Below are positions 13,601-18,882 of a stretch of 64,000 bases of DNA, in pieces. Source of the DNA: Pseudomonas sp. B33.4. Its GTDB lineage: Bacteria > Pseudomonadota > Gammaproteobacteria > Pseudomonadales > Pseudomonadaceae. Position numbers and translations under genes: made by a program. The notes beneath the pieces are model-generated. The model was not told the origin of the DNA. It ran no database searches and was given only the letters and a program-made list of their open reading frames with translations. How positions within the stretch are numbered: the first letter of the stretch is position 1; each line of letters begins with the position of its first letter. Where the stretch lies: contig NZ_CP140706.1 of assembly GCF_034555375.1 (NCBI RefSeq), positions 2,781,001 through 2,845,000 on the forward strand, given 5' to 3'.

Positions 13601-14115
13601 CGTCGGTGCCGAGCACCGGTGCCGGTATCGCCACCCTCAACCCGATCGCCGAAGTGGCACCGGGCGACATCGACCTGATCGCGCCGCTGGGCACCATCGA
13701 TGCCGGCGAGGCGGGGATTCGCGTGTCGGGCAACGTCAACATCGCCGCGCTGACCGTGGTCAACGCCGCCAACATCTCGGTGCAGGGCAAGGCGACGGGT
13801 GTGCCGGTGGTGTCGGCGGTGAATACCGGCGCGATCACTTCAGCCAGTTCGGCGGCATCCTCGGCCACGCAGGCGGCAGAGGATGTGGTCCGTCAGCAGC
13901 AGGCGGCAGCGCGGCAGAATCAGGCGTCGGTGTTTACCGTGCAGGTGTTGAGCTTTGGCAACGAGCAACTCGCGCCGTCCCGCGATGGCGCCAGCCGTGC
14001 GCCGGCACCGGGTTACAACCCGAACAGTCCGGTGCAGGTGTTGGGGGCAGGGGCGCTGGATGAACAGGCGAAGCAGCAGTTGACCGAGGAGGAACGTGGG
14101 CAACTGACGTTGTAA
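1621..14115 (+). CDS. pdtA: Giant two-partner-secretion exoprotein, PdtA-like (FHA family)
   Basis: A 4164-residue filamentous-haemagglutinin-type exoprotein. An extended signal peptide (about 1-44, ending AGNAHA) precedes a linker and the TPS secretion domain (about 125-260, with NWETFNVG and NRNGIVF at 223-228), then a very long beta-helical repeat body rich in G, S, N and D. The C-terminus (about 3880-4080) resembles the DUF3739 domain of FHA-like proteins. Length and PstS-like neighbours match P. aeruginosa PdtA, a phosphate-starvation-induced TpsA. ATG 1621 is preceded by AAAGGA at 1605-1610; GTG 1618 is an alternative start. No TpsB transporter gene lies within the window, so the partner must be upstream or elsewhere. 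A 37-residue tandem repeat with paired cysteines is at 10630-10851. The symbol is assigned by analogy. Confidence 0.85.
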   Translation: MLARPSRRTNVQSFKREAVEPALWLLKPLAHAVALCLVAGNAHAATAFSSNWFAAKGAAQQTAAARPSTGGLPGMTPPLAQQQKANQQLQRSIQTLNNTVAAIAAQQAAQAAGRAAALGSVQFVPDGLGEGGLKVDNSLTQGWQNAKGPQQTQADGKTTVKIEQTADKAILNWETFNVGRNTTVEFAQQANWAVLNRVNDPNARASQIQGQIKGDGTVMLINRNGIVFSGSSQVNVRNLVAAAANITDIQFRDRGLYFDSNGTQPTFTDAAGKVLVERGASIETHKPASSTAAGGYALLLGSEVQNDGSISTAKGQTVLGAGDRFYIRKGAGTEGNALSTTFGNEVTPGFKAGNVSGKVSNNGLIQSSTGDITLTGHEVVQNGVLLASTSVASRGTIHLSNPASDSGGSVTLAQGSATAIMLDSSDLTALDSQHQAALSAVNANNRIRGDQSRIEIQSGGSVEFQNGSITLATGGQVAVTAQRRSVVRDGAMIDVSGALGVKVAMENNNIKINVQGNEQRDASVNRDKGALNSNDIWVDVRELVYVPAGTNGYATDRWYTAGGLLEVGGYLGTQAHSVGEWMAQGGTVSFAGNDVVTEKGSLINLSGGTLDVQGGEIRQSWLRGADGKLYEVSRAPGDLLYTGLYQGFEDSSERWGQSSYFYNPLIAPRSRFEAGYTVGRDAGQLVIATANAALGGQLLGEVYQGERQNQTPKPVLDGYEQSQTALARRAQLIVGSYDPAYVAAAGGVLYALNPLLDQVQIGGDRPLAGSDLDLAGAVSEARKGKLFLDNDQLNGLRLGALKVAARDQVVVGGALSVDSGGDITLYAPDVQIGADLTARSGSLRLGNVLNQFNGSESSDTRLTAKTGKSTQVSVAQGVHLDTRGVWSNLRTQPDDGASLASLNGGLVSIRSSGDINMGAGSLLDVSSGGAILANGKTRGGKGGDLTLESSAISAPGQSHLRLDGELRGYGVTGGGTLTVQANQILIGQTDKSLSETTLQLSADLFNKGFSAYNLIGLSGLRVADDTVVDVSMPVYRFGDAAPNQASGADPQSALELWTPGLFQENPTQGVLTQRAGASLTLQGGASLLTLIDAANSDLTLGRGSRISVDPGQSIKLRGAGQITVDGELNAWGGTIDIRQQQFGSIKPATSNQLAEPTAHNRSIWIGEQARLDVAGRVNTAVDALGRTYGQVGKGGSIILGGEIDAKLATATAADAYVIVRQGAQLDASGAEALLDIAGQGPTRVATDGGRIAIGSYNGLFIDGDLRAVAGGVGAAGGRLEVALETPLYVDSADNQVRGPRELIIDQTSTGQALAADLRPGEAADGLRYGQARVHADSLMTGGFDNLSLLSNGLLSFDGDVSLHTQQSLSLYAGALSLAESAKDASRVDLSAPYLRLSGVGSYYSVVGSVRPRLTNSPTDKLACARFTATANLLDLGNGLSFGAQGSILQLKAPAAEYSRRGFAEVSLDSSGDLRFLAPTDGADKSRLWTPGDLNLRAAQIYPASDVQAEVRVGYQGAQSVAEHTLRISGHGPAPAAAPYSAFGKLTFSAASIEQGGVLRAPLGKIVLGDDLLTTTREVRLLPGSVTSVSGAGLVMPYGGTTDGIDYRYGGKSVVLNGITGEATGVSMSTQFIDVQSGAVIDLSGGGDLRGAGFISGRGGSTDARFNPLVRNAIDGSFSLPGLASNPVYAIVPGNQSTYAPVLAEAGAVDPRIGQQITLGAGVPGLAAGTYTLLPSTFALLPGAFRVEVNGQATSGASSGVLPMRNGSWTGSGQMSIANTGVRDSLARQIILTPADVLRRYSQYNETSLSQFIQSDAVRRGIPRALAPQDGKTLDLRLVAGGEQDIALQFNGQARFNAAAGGLVGTAVVRSGNASSSFEILGAGHAPSKDFNGISLYADTLNNLNAGRLTIGAMPTVSYTTAGNIIGFIGDTSSIVLREGALLAAPEVLLRSNSINGGITIEAGAGVNALGRGNVAYDSTAGYLYQPGASSMVVVSNGWTNVLAPEAGGGFIGAGSIRIGTCATVVCNSPALLYSNGSITAATDNQFELGEAVRFGTRHLALAVGAVNAGSAEALAAAGNRVPAGLTLNQNVLDRLLRGDNQFGAPALETLSLTTRDAVNLYGSVTLDTFDAQTGQSKLQNLVLVTPAIYGAGSADDVATIRTANLIWNGATQDPGSVISDGAGTGSGTLNIQAQRIELGYGPMPQANGLDQNNRLALGFANVNLSASERISANHKGSLAVYQQQGAYDPVKGYAYSGGNLNLRTPLLTGEAASVNLLKAGNRLTLDGAGASGVADALGATLNLQARDIVLDSRIALASGKLTVTAEHDLILAGGAQLDMAGRTLPFNDVSKYSWGGDVSLLSTNGNIRQLGGSRIDLSAKNNQAGNLSAVALAADAGIVDLQGEILGASSGYYDAGGTLVPYKAGRVDIRAQQLGGDASAQFAALNQRLNAGQVFGSRSLQLKQGDLLIGDGLKAGEVNVSVDNGSLTVNGLIDASGERVGSIRLAAQNGLTLAGNSVLDAHGRVLRVDSYGKIIDAPNRAMVELNSGAGLLTLASGTRIDLRHGTDAVPGFLAGQHDQMLRGTLELNAPRLGAGDIAIDASGSVNIQGARSIGLNGVRRYDDARDGVDPAVSGRPYQVIDQALLSRIDGDNTSFIDAALNNADLLQRKLAGLNNATYADAFHLRPGVEIASKTADGDLVVEGDIDLSRYRYASLNPHTRKVAGVYGSGESASLVIRAGGNLDIYGSINDGFAPPPETVDDAGWKLLPGVQPFGGDLVVPGAGVTLAPGTQFPSGVTLNYDLPIQATTLVGGTLLPVQVELAAPYTFSAGTVLAGAVHDASGNLLYAAGTLLGNDVTVPASSRLGAGIRLNRNTELQAMNWPKGVPLPGAFDVDTGSSKNLMLSSSLALLRGSLIPSMTNVVLADGVAFIELRALNGASQGANWAIAPMLPSGSASWSIRAVAGADLSAADSRAVKPLTTEGNLRLADTHYGAKITEGNPRAVWSETNQYGFPAFEPVPEEYLILCETDPGACAPMARWTWAPGNQFGFQDYAPIPEEYLTLCDSYPEVCVQSNPAKSASIHSQMFSVLRTGTGDLDLLAAGNLSMASPFGVYTAGTQSADIDPRFNQQRAHLSDNGSVLGSGGTDVEKWVDGGTDSLYQAWYPQLGGNLTINAGGSVSGDTLGRKAANTGGYREQVPSVAVGNWLWRQGTGSDDVPTAWWINFGSYATQPLPDADMDTAPYLVGFTGFGTLGGGNISLRAGEDAGMLKPLGDARTNPRSQGLIVAVGSTGRIGSDGSLQMTGGGDMDIRIGGTLNPSLQARAGNRGITPPKHDLQGALINLRGAAQVSGSAVGGINLQYGANSVQHDVRETRALDPFTATTSNASGGIVLIPGDSGMRISTRGDLVLGGAVDPGRVRLQNATPLFDDEGTITKGGILSGFSLWTAHTAIDLFSAGGNLTPSTQLAETDTNGPIKGQNTSPTDSRFVYPAILRAVAAQGSIYAGSSAAYSVGNTAPATAYSLLLAPSTAGQLELLAGDSIYAGGYAINQSGASPLALATPFAPAFNGYASNSAEIPFISNSGADGVAAEPNLRYPLFAFGSNSYSGLSDVQGPARIYALSGDLVGVRSGESLRASDSLLTWNEAAGPVWMMAGRDIVASGTNLGQSTISPRDGVGTSKDTIYSTGNLFVHNDPRDVSRVSAGRDILYSSFDVAGPGTLEVNAGRNILMEDRASITSLGPLLAGDQRPGASVVLQAGVGAQGPDYSRFIARYLNPQNVASADASLSAQPGKVVKTYLDELHSWLTLGYGFSGNAEQAQAFYAALPNAEQAIFARQVYFAELRAGGLEYNDVDGPRKGSYLRGRNAIAALFPSTDVAGNPIRYDGDITLYGGAGVKTLFGGDIQMLTPGGAQVFGIEGAAPPSTAGIITQGSGNIQLYSQGSILLGQSRIMTTFGGSILGWSAEGDINAGRGSKTTVVYTPPKRVYDTWGNVTLSPSVPSTGAGIATLNPIAEVAPGDIDLIAPLGTIDAGEAGIRVSGNVNIAALTVVNAANISVQGKATGVPVVSAVNTGAITSASSAASSATQAAEDVVRQQQAAARQNQASVFTVQVLSFGNEQLAPSRDGASRAPAPGYNPNSPVQVLGAGALDEQAKQQLTEEERGQLTL
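10630..10851 (+). repeat. Cysteine-bearing 37-residue tandem repeat inside the exoprotein gene
   Basis: Two consecutive 111-base units start at the Trp codons 10630 and 10741. Each encodes W-x3-NQ-(Y/F)-GF followed by P-(V/I)-PEEYL-x-LC-x4-P-x2-C. DNA identity between the copies is clear but imperfect. Each unit carries two cysteines in an otherwise nearly cysteine-free protein. Confidence 0.85.
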
Positions 14116-14137
14116 AAGACTCTCGTGCAGTACGTTT

Positions 14138-14164
14138 GGGCGACCGCTGGGTCGCCCTTTTTTT
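14138..14164 (+). terminator. Rho-independent terminator
   Basis: Stem GGGCGACC / GGTCGCCC with a GCTG loop followed by seven T residues, 22 bases past the exoprotein stop codon. Confidence 0.92.
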
Positions 14165-14272
14165 CCTTGCACAAAGACACTTGAACTCACTGAGAGCCTT
14201 GTGAGAGCGAGCCAGGTCGCGAGGGGCCAGAAGTGACGCCGGATCAATCAGCAAGTGTTCCCCATGGCTGCC

Positions 14273-14632
14273 TCAATCCGAGAAGTGCAGATGATCCATC
14301 ACCCGATTCACCGCCAGCTCGCCGAGCATGATCAATTGCGCAATTCCCAGCAAAGTCCTGCGCTGCGACGCTGGTATGAGGTGGGCGAAGTCATGGGCGA
14401 TGGTTCGGGCCGAGGCGAGTGTTTCGCTGGCATCGGCCAGCAGCTCTTCGTTTTTGAAGTCTGCGGTGACGGCGTACATCCGGCGGGTTTTACGTGGCGG
14501 TGGCGTGGAGCCGGGTGGGCAGAGGTAGTGATCGAGGGCGCGGTCGGCGGCGTCGTGGAGTTTTTTTGAATCGAGGGATTCGTAGGGGGAGGTGGGGTCG
14601 GTTTCGGGTGGGTTGGGTGTTGGTTTGATCAT
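14273..14632 (-). CDS. DUF6124 family protein
   Basis: A 119-residue protein recognised as the Pseudomonas DUF6124 family by its proline-rich N-terminus (TPNPPETDPTSPY), the LHDAADRALDHYLCPP segment, the basic PPPRKTRRMY and the C-terminal LLGIAQLIMLGELAVNR. Function is unknown in the family. There is no signal peptide or clear membrane span. The start is supported by TAGGAGC eight bases upstream of the ATG on the minus strand. A 547-base non-coding region lies upstream. The gene converges on the exoprotein gene. Confidence 0.85.
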   Translation of the reverse strand: MIKPTPNPPETDPTSPYESLDSKKLHDAADRALDHYLCPPGSTPPPRKTRRMYAVTADFKNEELLADASETLASARTIAHDFAHLIPASQRRTLLGIAQLIMLGELAVNRVMDHLHFSD

Positions 14633-14966
14633 GGTGAAGCTCCTACAAGGTGGAGCCGCTAAAACCCGTCGCTAAACAGGTAAGGTGGCGGCTGGACGCA
14701 GGTTAGCGAACCGGGTGTAGGCGCCCGGCAGACCCGAAGGTCTCCCGCGCACAGCCGCCATAACGCAAATTGTAGATAAGCATCCACAGTCGAGTTTGGA
14801 GCGCTGGTGCGCCTACAAAGATTCAGGTCGCTAAACCCGATCGCTGATTCTTCAGCGACCGGCCCACAATAGAACCCCACCCCAAAGCGCACAAGCCGGC
14901 GGATTCTGGCTTGGCTGTAGGCAATTGCGCAAGAATTTGTAGCCTGAAAGGCGTGTCTGAAGGTGT

Positions 14967-14990
14967 CTTTTAAACGCCGGAGTTTAAAAG
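14967..14990. repeat. Perfect 9-bp inverted repeat
   Basis: CTTTTAAAC, GCCGGA spacer, GTTTAAAAG. It has no T-tract, so it is not an obvious terminator. It may be a protein-binding site or an RNA hairpin. Confidence 0.6.
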
Positions 14991-15011
14991 GCGATTTGCA
15001 CTGACTTAACT

Positions 15012-15088
15012 GGCCCCTTCGCGAGCAAGCTCGCTCCCACATTTGCAATGCGTTTCCCTGTGGGAGCGAGCTTGCTCGCGAAAGGGCC
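15012..15088. repeat. REP pair, class A (GAGCTTGCTC variant)
   Basis: Two inverted arms of about 29 bases contain GTGGGAGCGAGCTTGCTCGC and its complement around a 19-base loop. This is the common Pseudomonas extragenic palindrome type. It lies downstream of the Ig-like gene that ends at 15180. Confidence 0.9.
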
Positions 15089-15179
15089 ATCCCGGTCAGC
15101 AGGAAGATCTCGATCAAGCCCCGCTGTTTAAATCACTGGTTAAATAAACCCGTCCCCTCTGTGGTCCTTTTCTTTTTGA

Positions 15180-18100
15180 TCATGTAAGCCTCTTGATAGT
15201 GATGTTGTCGAAGTTGATAGGAACCGACAAGGTTTGATTTCGGTTGTGTCTACAGCTTATTTCAATTACAACATCCTGATTTTCGGCGTTGTAATAATAA
15301 GTTTTTGTAGTGCTTTTCCAGATGTTGTCTGCTGGCAATTCGTCAAGGTGGTGAGCAAGCTGGCCATTAAAATCCACTCTTAAATGGCCGGGTATTGAAA
15401 TTTCCACATAGTCATACTTATATGAAAAGCTTATTTGATAACCTCCCCGCTTCAGTTTTTTATAGGTTTTCCTGATTCCTACACGTTCGTTGGGCATGAG
15501 AAATGTTAAGTTGTTTGCCCAGTAAAATTCTCCAAGTGTATTTTTTATTTCTCCTCGGCCCGCAATGATATTTGTCCAATTATTCCAGTTGCCACTGGTG
15601 AAGTCCGTGAAGTCATCGACATTCTTGCTTACCGTTATTGCCCAAGGTGCCGAAGTTTCAGCGTTGCCATATAAACCTTTGGCAGTAAATCTGTGCGCTG
15701 TTTCACTCAGATCTTCAATGAATAAGTTCCATGCTCCGGTATCAGCATGTACTGACGTTTGATCTATGGATACTTCGCCGTCGAGTACCTCGACTTTCTG
15801 GCCTTTAGCGGCAAAGCCGCTCAGCGTCACGGCTTTTTCCGCAGTTTCTTCGCCTTGTGGAATTTCAGAACCGCTCGGTGAGCCTTTGACTGAGGTTAGC
15901 GTCGGAGCGGTAGCTTCCGTCACGGTCAGCGTTCTCGCTGCCGACACCAGGCTCGGTTGCTCCAGATATCTCGCCGTAAAACGGTGTTCGGCTTTGCTCA
16001 GGTCTGAAACCGACAGACTCCAGATGCCGGTTACTCCATCGGCCGTCTCTTTACCTTTGATAACCGTACCGTCGAGCACTTCAACTTCCCGCCCGGCTGC
16101 GGCAACGCCGCTCAGGGTGACGGCGGTTTCCACGGTGACCCCGCCTTGAGGGATTTCGATACCGCTGGGAGAACCGTTGACCGATGTCAACGTTGGTGCT
16201 GCAGCCGCTGTCACAGTCAGTGTGCGCACATTTGACCATAGCGGGGACGGTGTATACAGCGATCCTGCGTATAGCCTCCGGGCACCCACTGGAACTGTAA
16301 TCGACAACTCCCATGTGCCTGTTGTCGTCGAGGCTGTGGCCACCCCCTTGGAGGTGTGGCTCGGGCCGCTTCCATCAAAAATTTCGACTCTCTGGCCCTT
16401 GCTCGCGGTGCCTTTGAGCGTCAGTGCGGTGCTGACGGTAGTTTGTCCCTCGGGGATTTCAACGTTTTTGTCGTCAAGCACATTGCTAAGCGTCGGCACA
16501 ATGACGGCCGTGACGGTGAGGGTGTAGGCCGCAGAGACGGGTTCTGCGGCGTACTTTCCTGTCGCGCTAAAACTGTGTTTCGTCACAGTCAGCCCCGACA
16601 CGGTGTAGGTCCAGATTCCAGAAACCGGATCGGCCGTGACCTGATCCTTGACGGTGGCACCATCGCGTATCTCGACGTTCTTGCCTTTGGCGGCCGTGCC
16701 GCTCAGCATCACGCTGGTTTCAACAGTGGTGCCACCCTCGACAATGTCCTTGCCGCTTGGCGATCCCTTGACCGAGTCGATGGTCGGCGGATCCAGCGCC
16801 ACCGGTTGCCCTACCGTAAACTCCAGCTCATTCGAATAACTGGTCGTATTACTCGCTGCCCGGAAGATTTCGTAGTGCACCTTCACTTTTTTTCCGCGAT
16901 TAGGCTCGATGTGCTGCGCCACAAACGCGGCGTTCAGTGGGAAATCCACGTCCTTGTCCTTGGACAACGCATTGAGTTTTTTAGAGTCGGTGACAGGCTC
17001 ATTGCCTTCAACGATCCAGAAATAAGTCACGATATCGTTGGCCTCGCTCGGAACAGCCACCGGCCGTGGGGCGGTGATTTTGCTGGCTCCGCCCGGAAGG
17101 TCCTCGGGGTCCAGCACGCCATCCTTTTCACCCAGCACGATGGGTTTGACCAGCTCCCGCTGCGGCTCGCCAATGTTTAACAGCGAGGCGTGCAGAGAGG
17201 CGCGACGGGTGATGGTGCCGTTTTCGTCGCTCAGCAGGTTGTACGACAGATCCAGCGTGCCGCCCTCCAGGATTTTGCCGTGTTTGCCGGCGACGGTGAC
17301 GATGAACCCCTTGAGGTCATTGGCCTCGTCATCGCTGGGAAAATACCACTCCAGTTCCGGGTCGTAGGTCGTGAAGTCGGCCCGGATGCCGAACCATCTG
17401 AGCTCGATGGCTTTGTCCGCGGTGATCAGTGGATCGTAGGGAATGCGGATGCGGTATTCGGGCGCGTCGGGGTTAAGCGCGCCGCTGATCTGGTCGATTG
17501 CGATGGGCGCGGCCAGGCGTGTCGGTTCACCGATAACGCTGTAGGCGCGAGACTTGGATCTGGAGTTGTCGACGACGACGCCGCCGCGGCGTACATGATA
17601 GGAATACACCACCGTGCGTTTGGCCAAGGCGCGCAGGGTGCTGTTCTTGTGCGCGATCGAGACTCGCACCGGCGGCGTGGTTTCAATACGCTGGATCGCC
17701 GTTTCACTGATCTCTTTACCTTCGTCGTCGGTACCGATAACGCTGAGGTAGATCTCGTCGTTCTTTTTGAAGATGTTCACGTCATCCGCCCAGACCTCCA
17801 CCAGCGGATCATCGTCCCCCAGCATCTCCAGATCCACGATGAGACCGTCGGCCTGTTTGAGGATGGGCGCCCCCAGGCGCAAGCCCTGGGTGTCGACGGC
17901 AATATAAACAGCCTCGCACCAGTCTGCGGATTCGTTGTACACACGGTCGCGGATCTTGTAGTTGACCGACACGCGGTCGGAGTCTCCGGCTGAAAGGATG
18001 GTGGCTTCGTCGGCCAGAACCACAATGGGGTTACCTTCAGGGTCATCGAGCTGTTGCTGGGTGACGGGTTCGGACTCCACGTTTTTCCCGGCCCAGGCCA

Positions 18101-18665
18101 GGATGATCACGTCACCGACGGCGACATTCTCGTAGAGCAGGCCATCGCCGGGTTTGGGTTTGGCGTAAACCAGCACGCCTTGCTTGGCAGTGACCTTGTC
18201 GACACCGTCGCGCACCACATCCGGCGGATCGAAGGCCATGCTCAGTTCGGAGTGGCCATACTCGGGGTTGGTATCCTGCCCGCCGGGCAGTTCGAGTTTG
18301 ACGACAAGCTTGAGCGTCGGCCCGGGTTCCGCGGCCTGACTGACACGCTTGACCTCGTAGGACAGATCCCAGTCGCCGCTGAGCAAGCGCTGCGGCGGGA
18401 CGAACAGGGTGACGCGCTCCCCGATTTCGACCTCATCGGTGATGGTCTTTTGATCCACCATGGTTTTGTTGAGAAGCAATTTGCAGTTGTCGCCCACACT
18501 CATGTTGTTCCAGGCGGAAATCTGGGTCTTCAGCCCCTTGATGAAGTTGAGTCGTGCGGCGGCGAGGTTGATGCCCCAGGTGCCGTCCGGTAACAGAATG
18601 CCGCCGGGGATTTCCGGGTCGAGCAGGGCCAGAAGCGAGATTTCCTTGGGCGGTTGGATGAGCAT
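15180..18665 (-). CDS. Large Ig-like repeat protein (1161 aa)
   Basis: The N-terminal two-thirds is built of roughly 120-170-residue modules with a recurring pattern of a D-G-x-L-D-P-like opener, an I-P-Y strand and G-D-x-I-x-L-W. Then come four consecutive bacterial Ig-like modules of about 90 residues (opener PT-x-x-SV-x-GSPSG, ending TLTVT). A C-terminal domain of about 140 residues (FTSGNWNNW to NFDNITIKRL) resembles carbohydrate-binding jelly-roll folds. The start at 18665 has AGGAG eight bases upstream; an open frame extends to 18899 but lacks support and overlaps the neighbouring gene. No Sec signal peptide is visible, so export is unexplained. The C-terminal part is noticeably more AT-rich. 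The N-terminus (PPKEISL to GINLAA) matches that of the upstream Ig-like protein, so the two are paralogues. Likely a surface or secreted adhesin-like protein; function unknown. Confidence 0.75.
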   Translation of the reverse strand: MLIQPPKEISLLALLDPEIPGGILLPDGTWGINLAAARLNFIKGLKTQISAWNNMSVGDNCKLLLNKTMVDQKTITDEVEIGERVTLFVPPQRLLSGDWDLSYEVKRVSQAAEPGPTLKLVVKLELPGGQDTNPEYGHSELSMAFDPPDVVRDGVDKVTAKQGVLVYAKPKPGDGLLYENVAVGDVIILAWAGKNVESEPVTQQQLDDPEGNPIVVLADEATILSAGDSDRVSVNYKIRDRVYNESADWCEAVYIAVDTQGLRLGAPILKQADGLIVDLEMLGDDDPLVEVWADDVNIFKKNDEIYLSVIGTDDEGKEISETAIQRIETTPPVRVSIAHKNSTLRALAKRTVVYSYHVRRGGVVVDNSRSKSRAYSVIGEPTRLAAPIAIDQISGALNPDAPEYRIRIPYDPLITADKAIELRWFGIRADFTTYDPELEWYFPSDDEANDLKGFIVTVAGKHGKILEGGTLDLSYNLLSDENGTITRRASLHASLLNIGEPQRELVKPIVLGEKDGVLDPEDLPGGASKITAPRPVAVPSEANDIVTYFWIVEGNEPVTDSKKLNALSKDKDVDFPLNAAFVAQHIEPNRGKKVKVHYEIFRAASNTTSYSNELEFTVGQPVALDPPTIDSVKGSPSGKDIVEGGTTVETSVMLSGTAAKGKNVEIRDGATVKDQVTADPVSGIWTYTVSGLTVTKHSFSATGKYAAEPVSAAYTLTVTAVIVPTLSNVLDDKNVEIPEGQTTVSTALTLKGTASKGQRVEIFDGSGPSHTSKGVATASTTTGTWELSITVPVGARRLYAGSLYTPSPLWSNVRTLTVTAAAAPTLTSVNGSPSGIEIPQGGVTVETAVTLSGVAAAGREVEVLDGTVIKGKETADGVTGIWSLSVSDLSKAEHRFTARYLEQPSLVSAARTLTVTEATAPTLTSVKGSPSGSEIPQGEETAEKAVTLSGFAAKGQKVEVLDGEVSIDQTSVHADTGAWNLFIEDLSETAHRFTAKGLYGNAETSAPWAITVSKNVDDFTDFTSGNWNNWTNIIAGRGEIKNTLGEFYWANNLTFLMPNERVGIRKTYKKLKRGGYQISFSYKYDYVEISIPGHLRVDFNGQLAHHLDELPADNIWKSTTKTYYYNAENQDVVIEISCRHNRNQTLSVPINFDNITIKRLT

Positions 18666-18726
18666 GACGGGCACTCCTGCCGAGGGTTTGGCGATGGAGT
18701 GATTAGGACGCGGAATCGAGAAAAGC

Positions 18727-18750
18727 GCACCTGTCAGATCTGACAGGTGC
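18727..18750. promoter_or_regulatory. Perfect 24-bp palindrome, candidate operator
   Basis: The half GCACCTGTCAGA is followed directly by its exact complement. It sits 62 bases upstream of the chosen Ig-like start. The core CTGTCAGATCTGACAG recurs with one mismatched pair 68 bases upstream of the other Ig-like gene, so a shared regulator is likely. Confidence 0.7.
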
Positions 18751-18882
18751 GGGCAGTAATCAGACGAACGGTACTTGTGCCATGCAAGCTGGTAACCGAT
18801 CAACCCCAGTTGATTGCACATTCGATTGCTGCCCTGCTCGAATGTGCAATCACTCAAGTACAGACCATCCAACTCAGCATAA

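Larger units (their letters stand above)
14633..15179. other. 547-base non-coding region with motif repeats, a hairpin and a REP pair
   Basis: No plausible gene was found. Proximal to the DUF6124 start the sequence holds CGCTAAA-type motifs near 14657, 14671 and 14829 and a short stem TCGCTGA/TCAGCGA at 14841-14858. A perfect 9-bp inverted repeat CTTTTAAAC/GTTTAAAAG with a 6-base loop is at 14967-14990, and a REP pair is at 15012-15088. It may be the leader of the DUF6124 gene plus the 3' region of the Ig-like gene. Confidence 0.6.
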
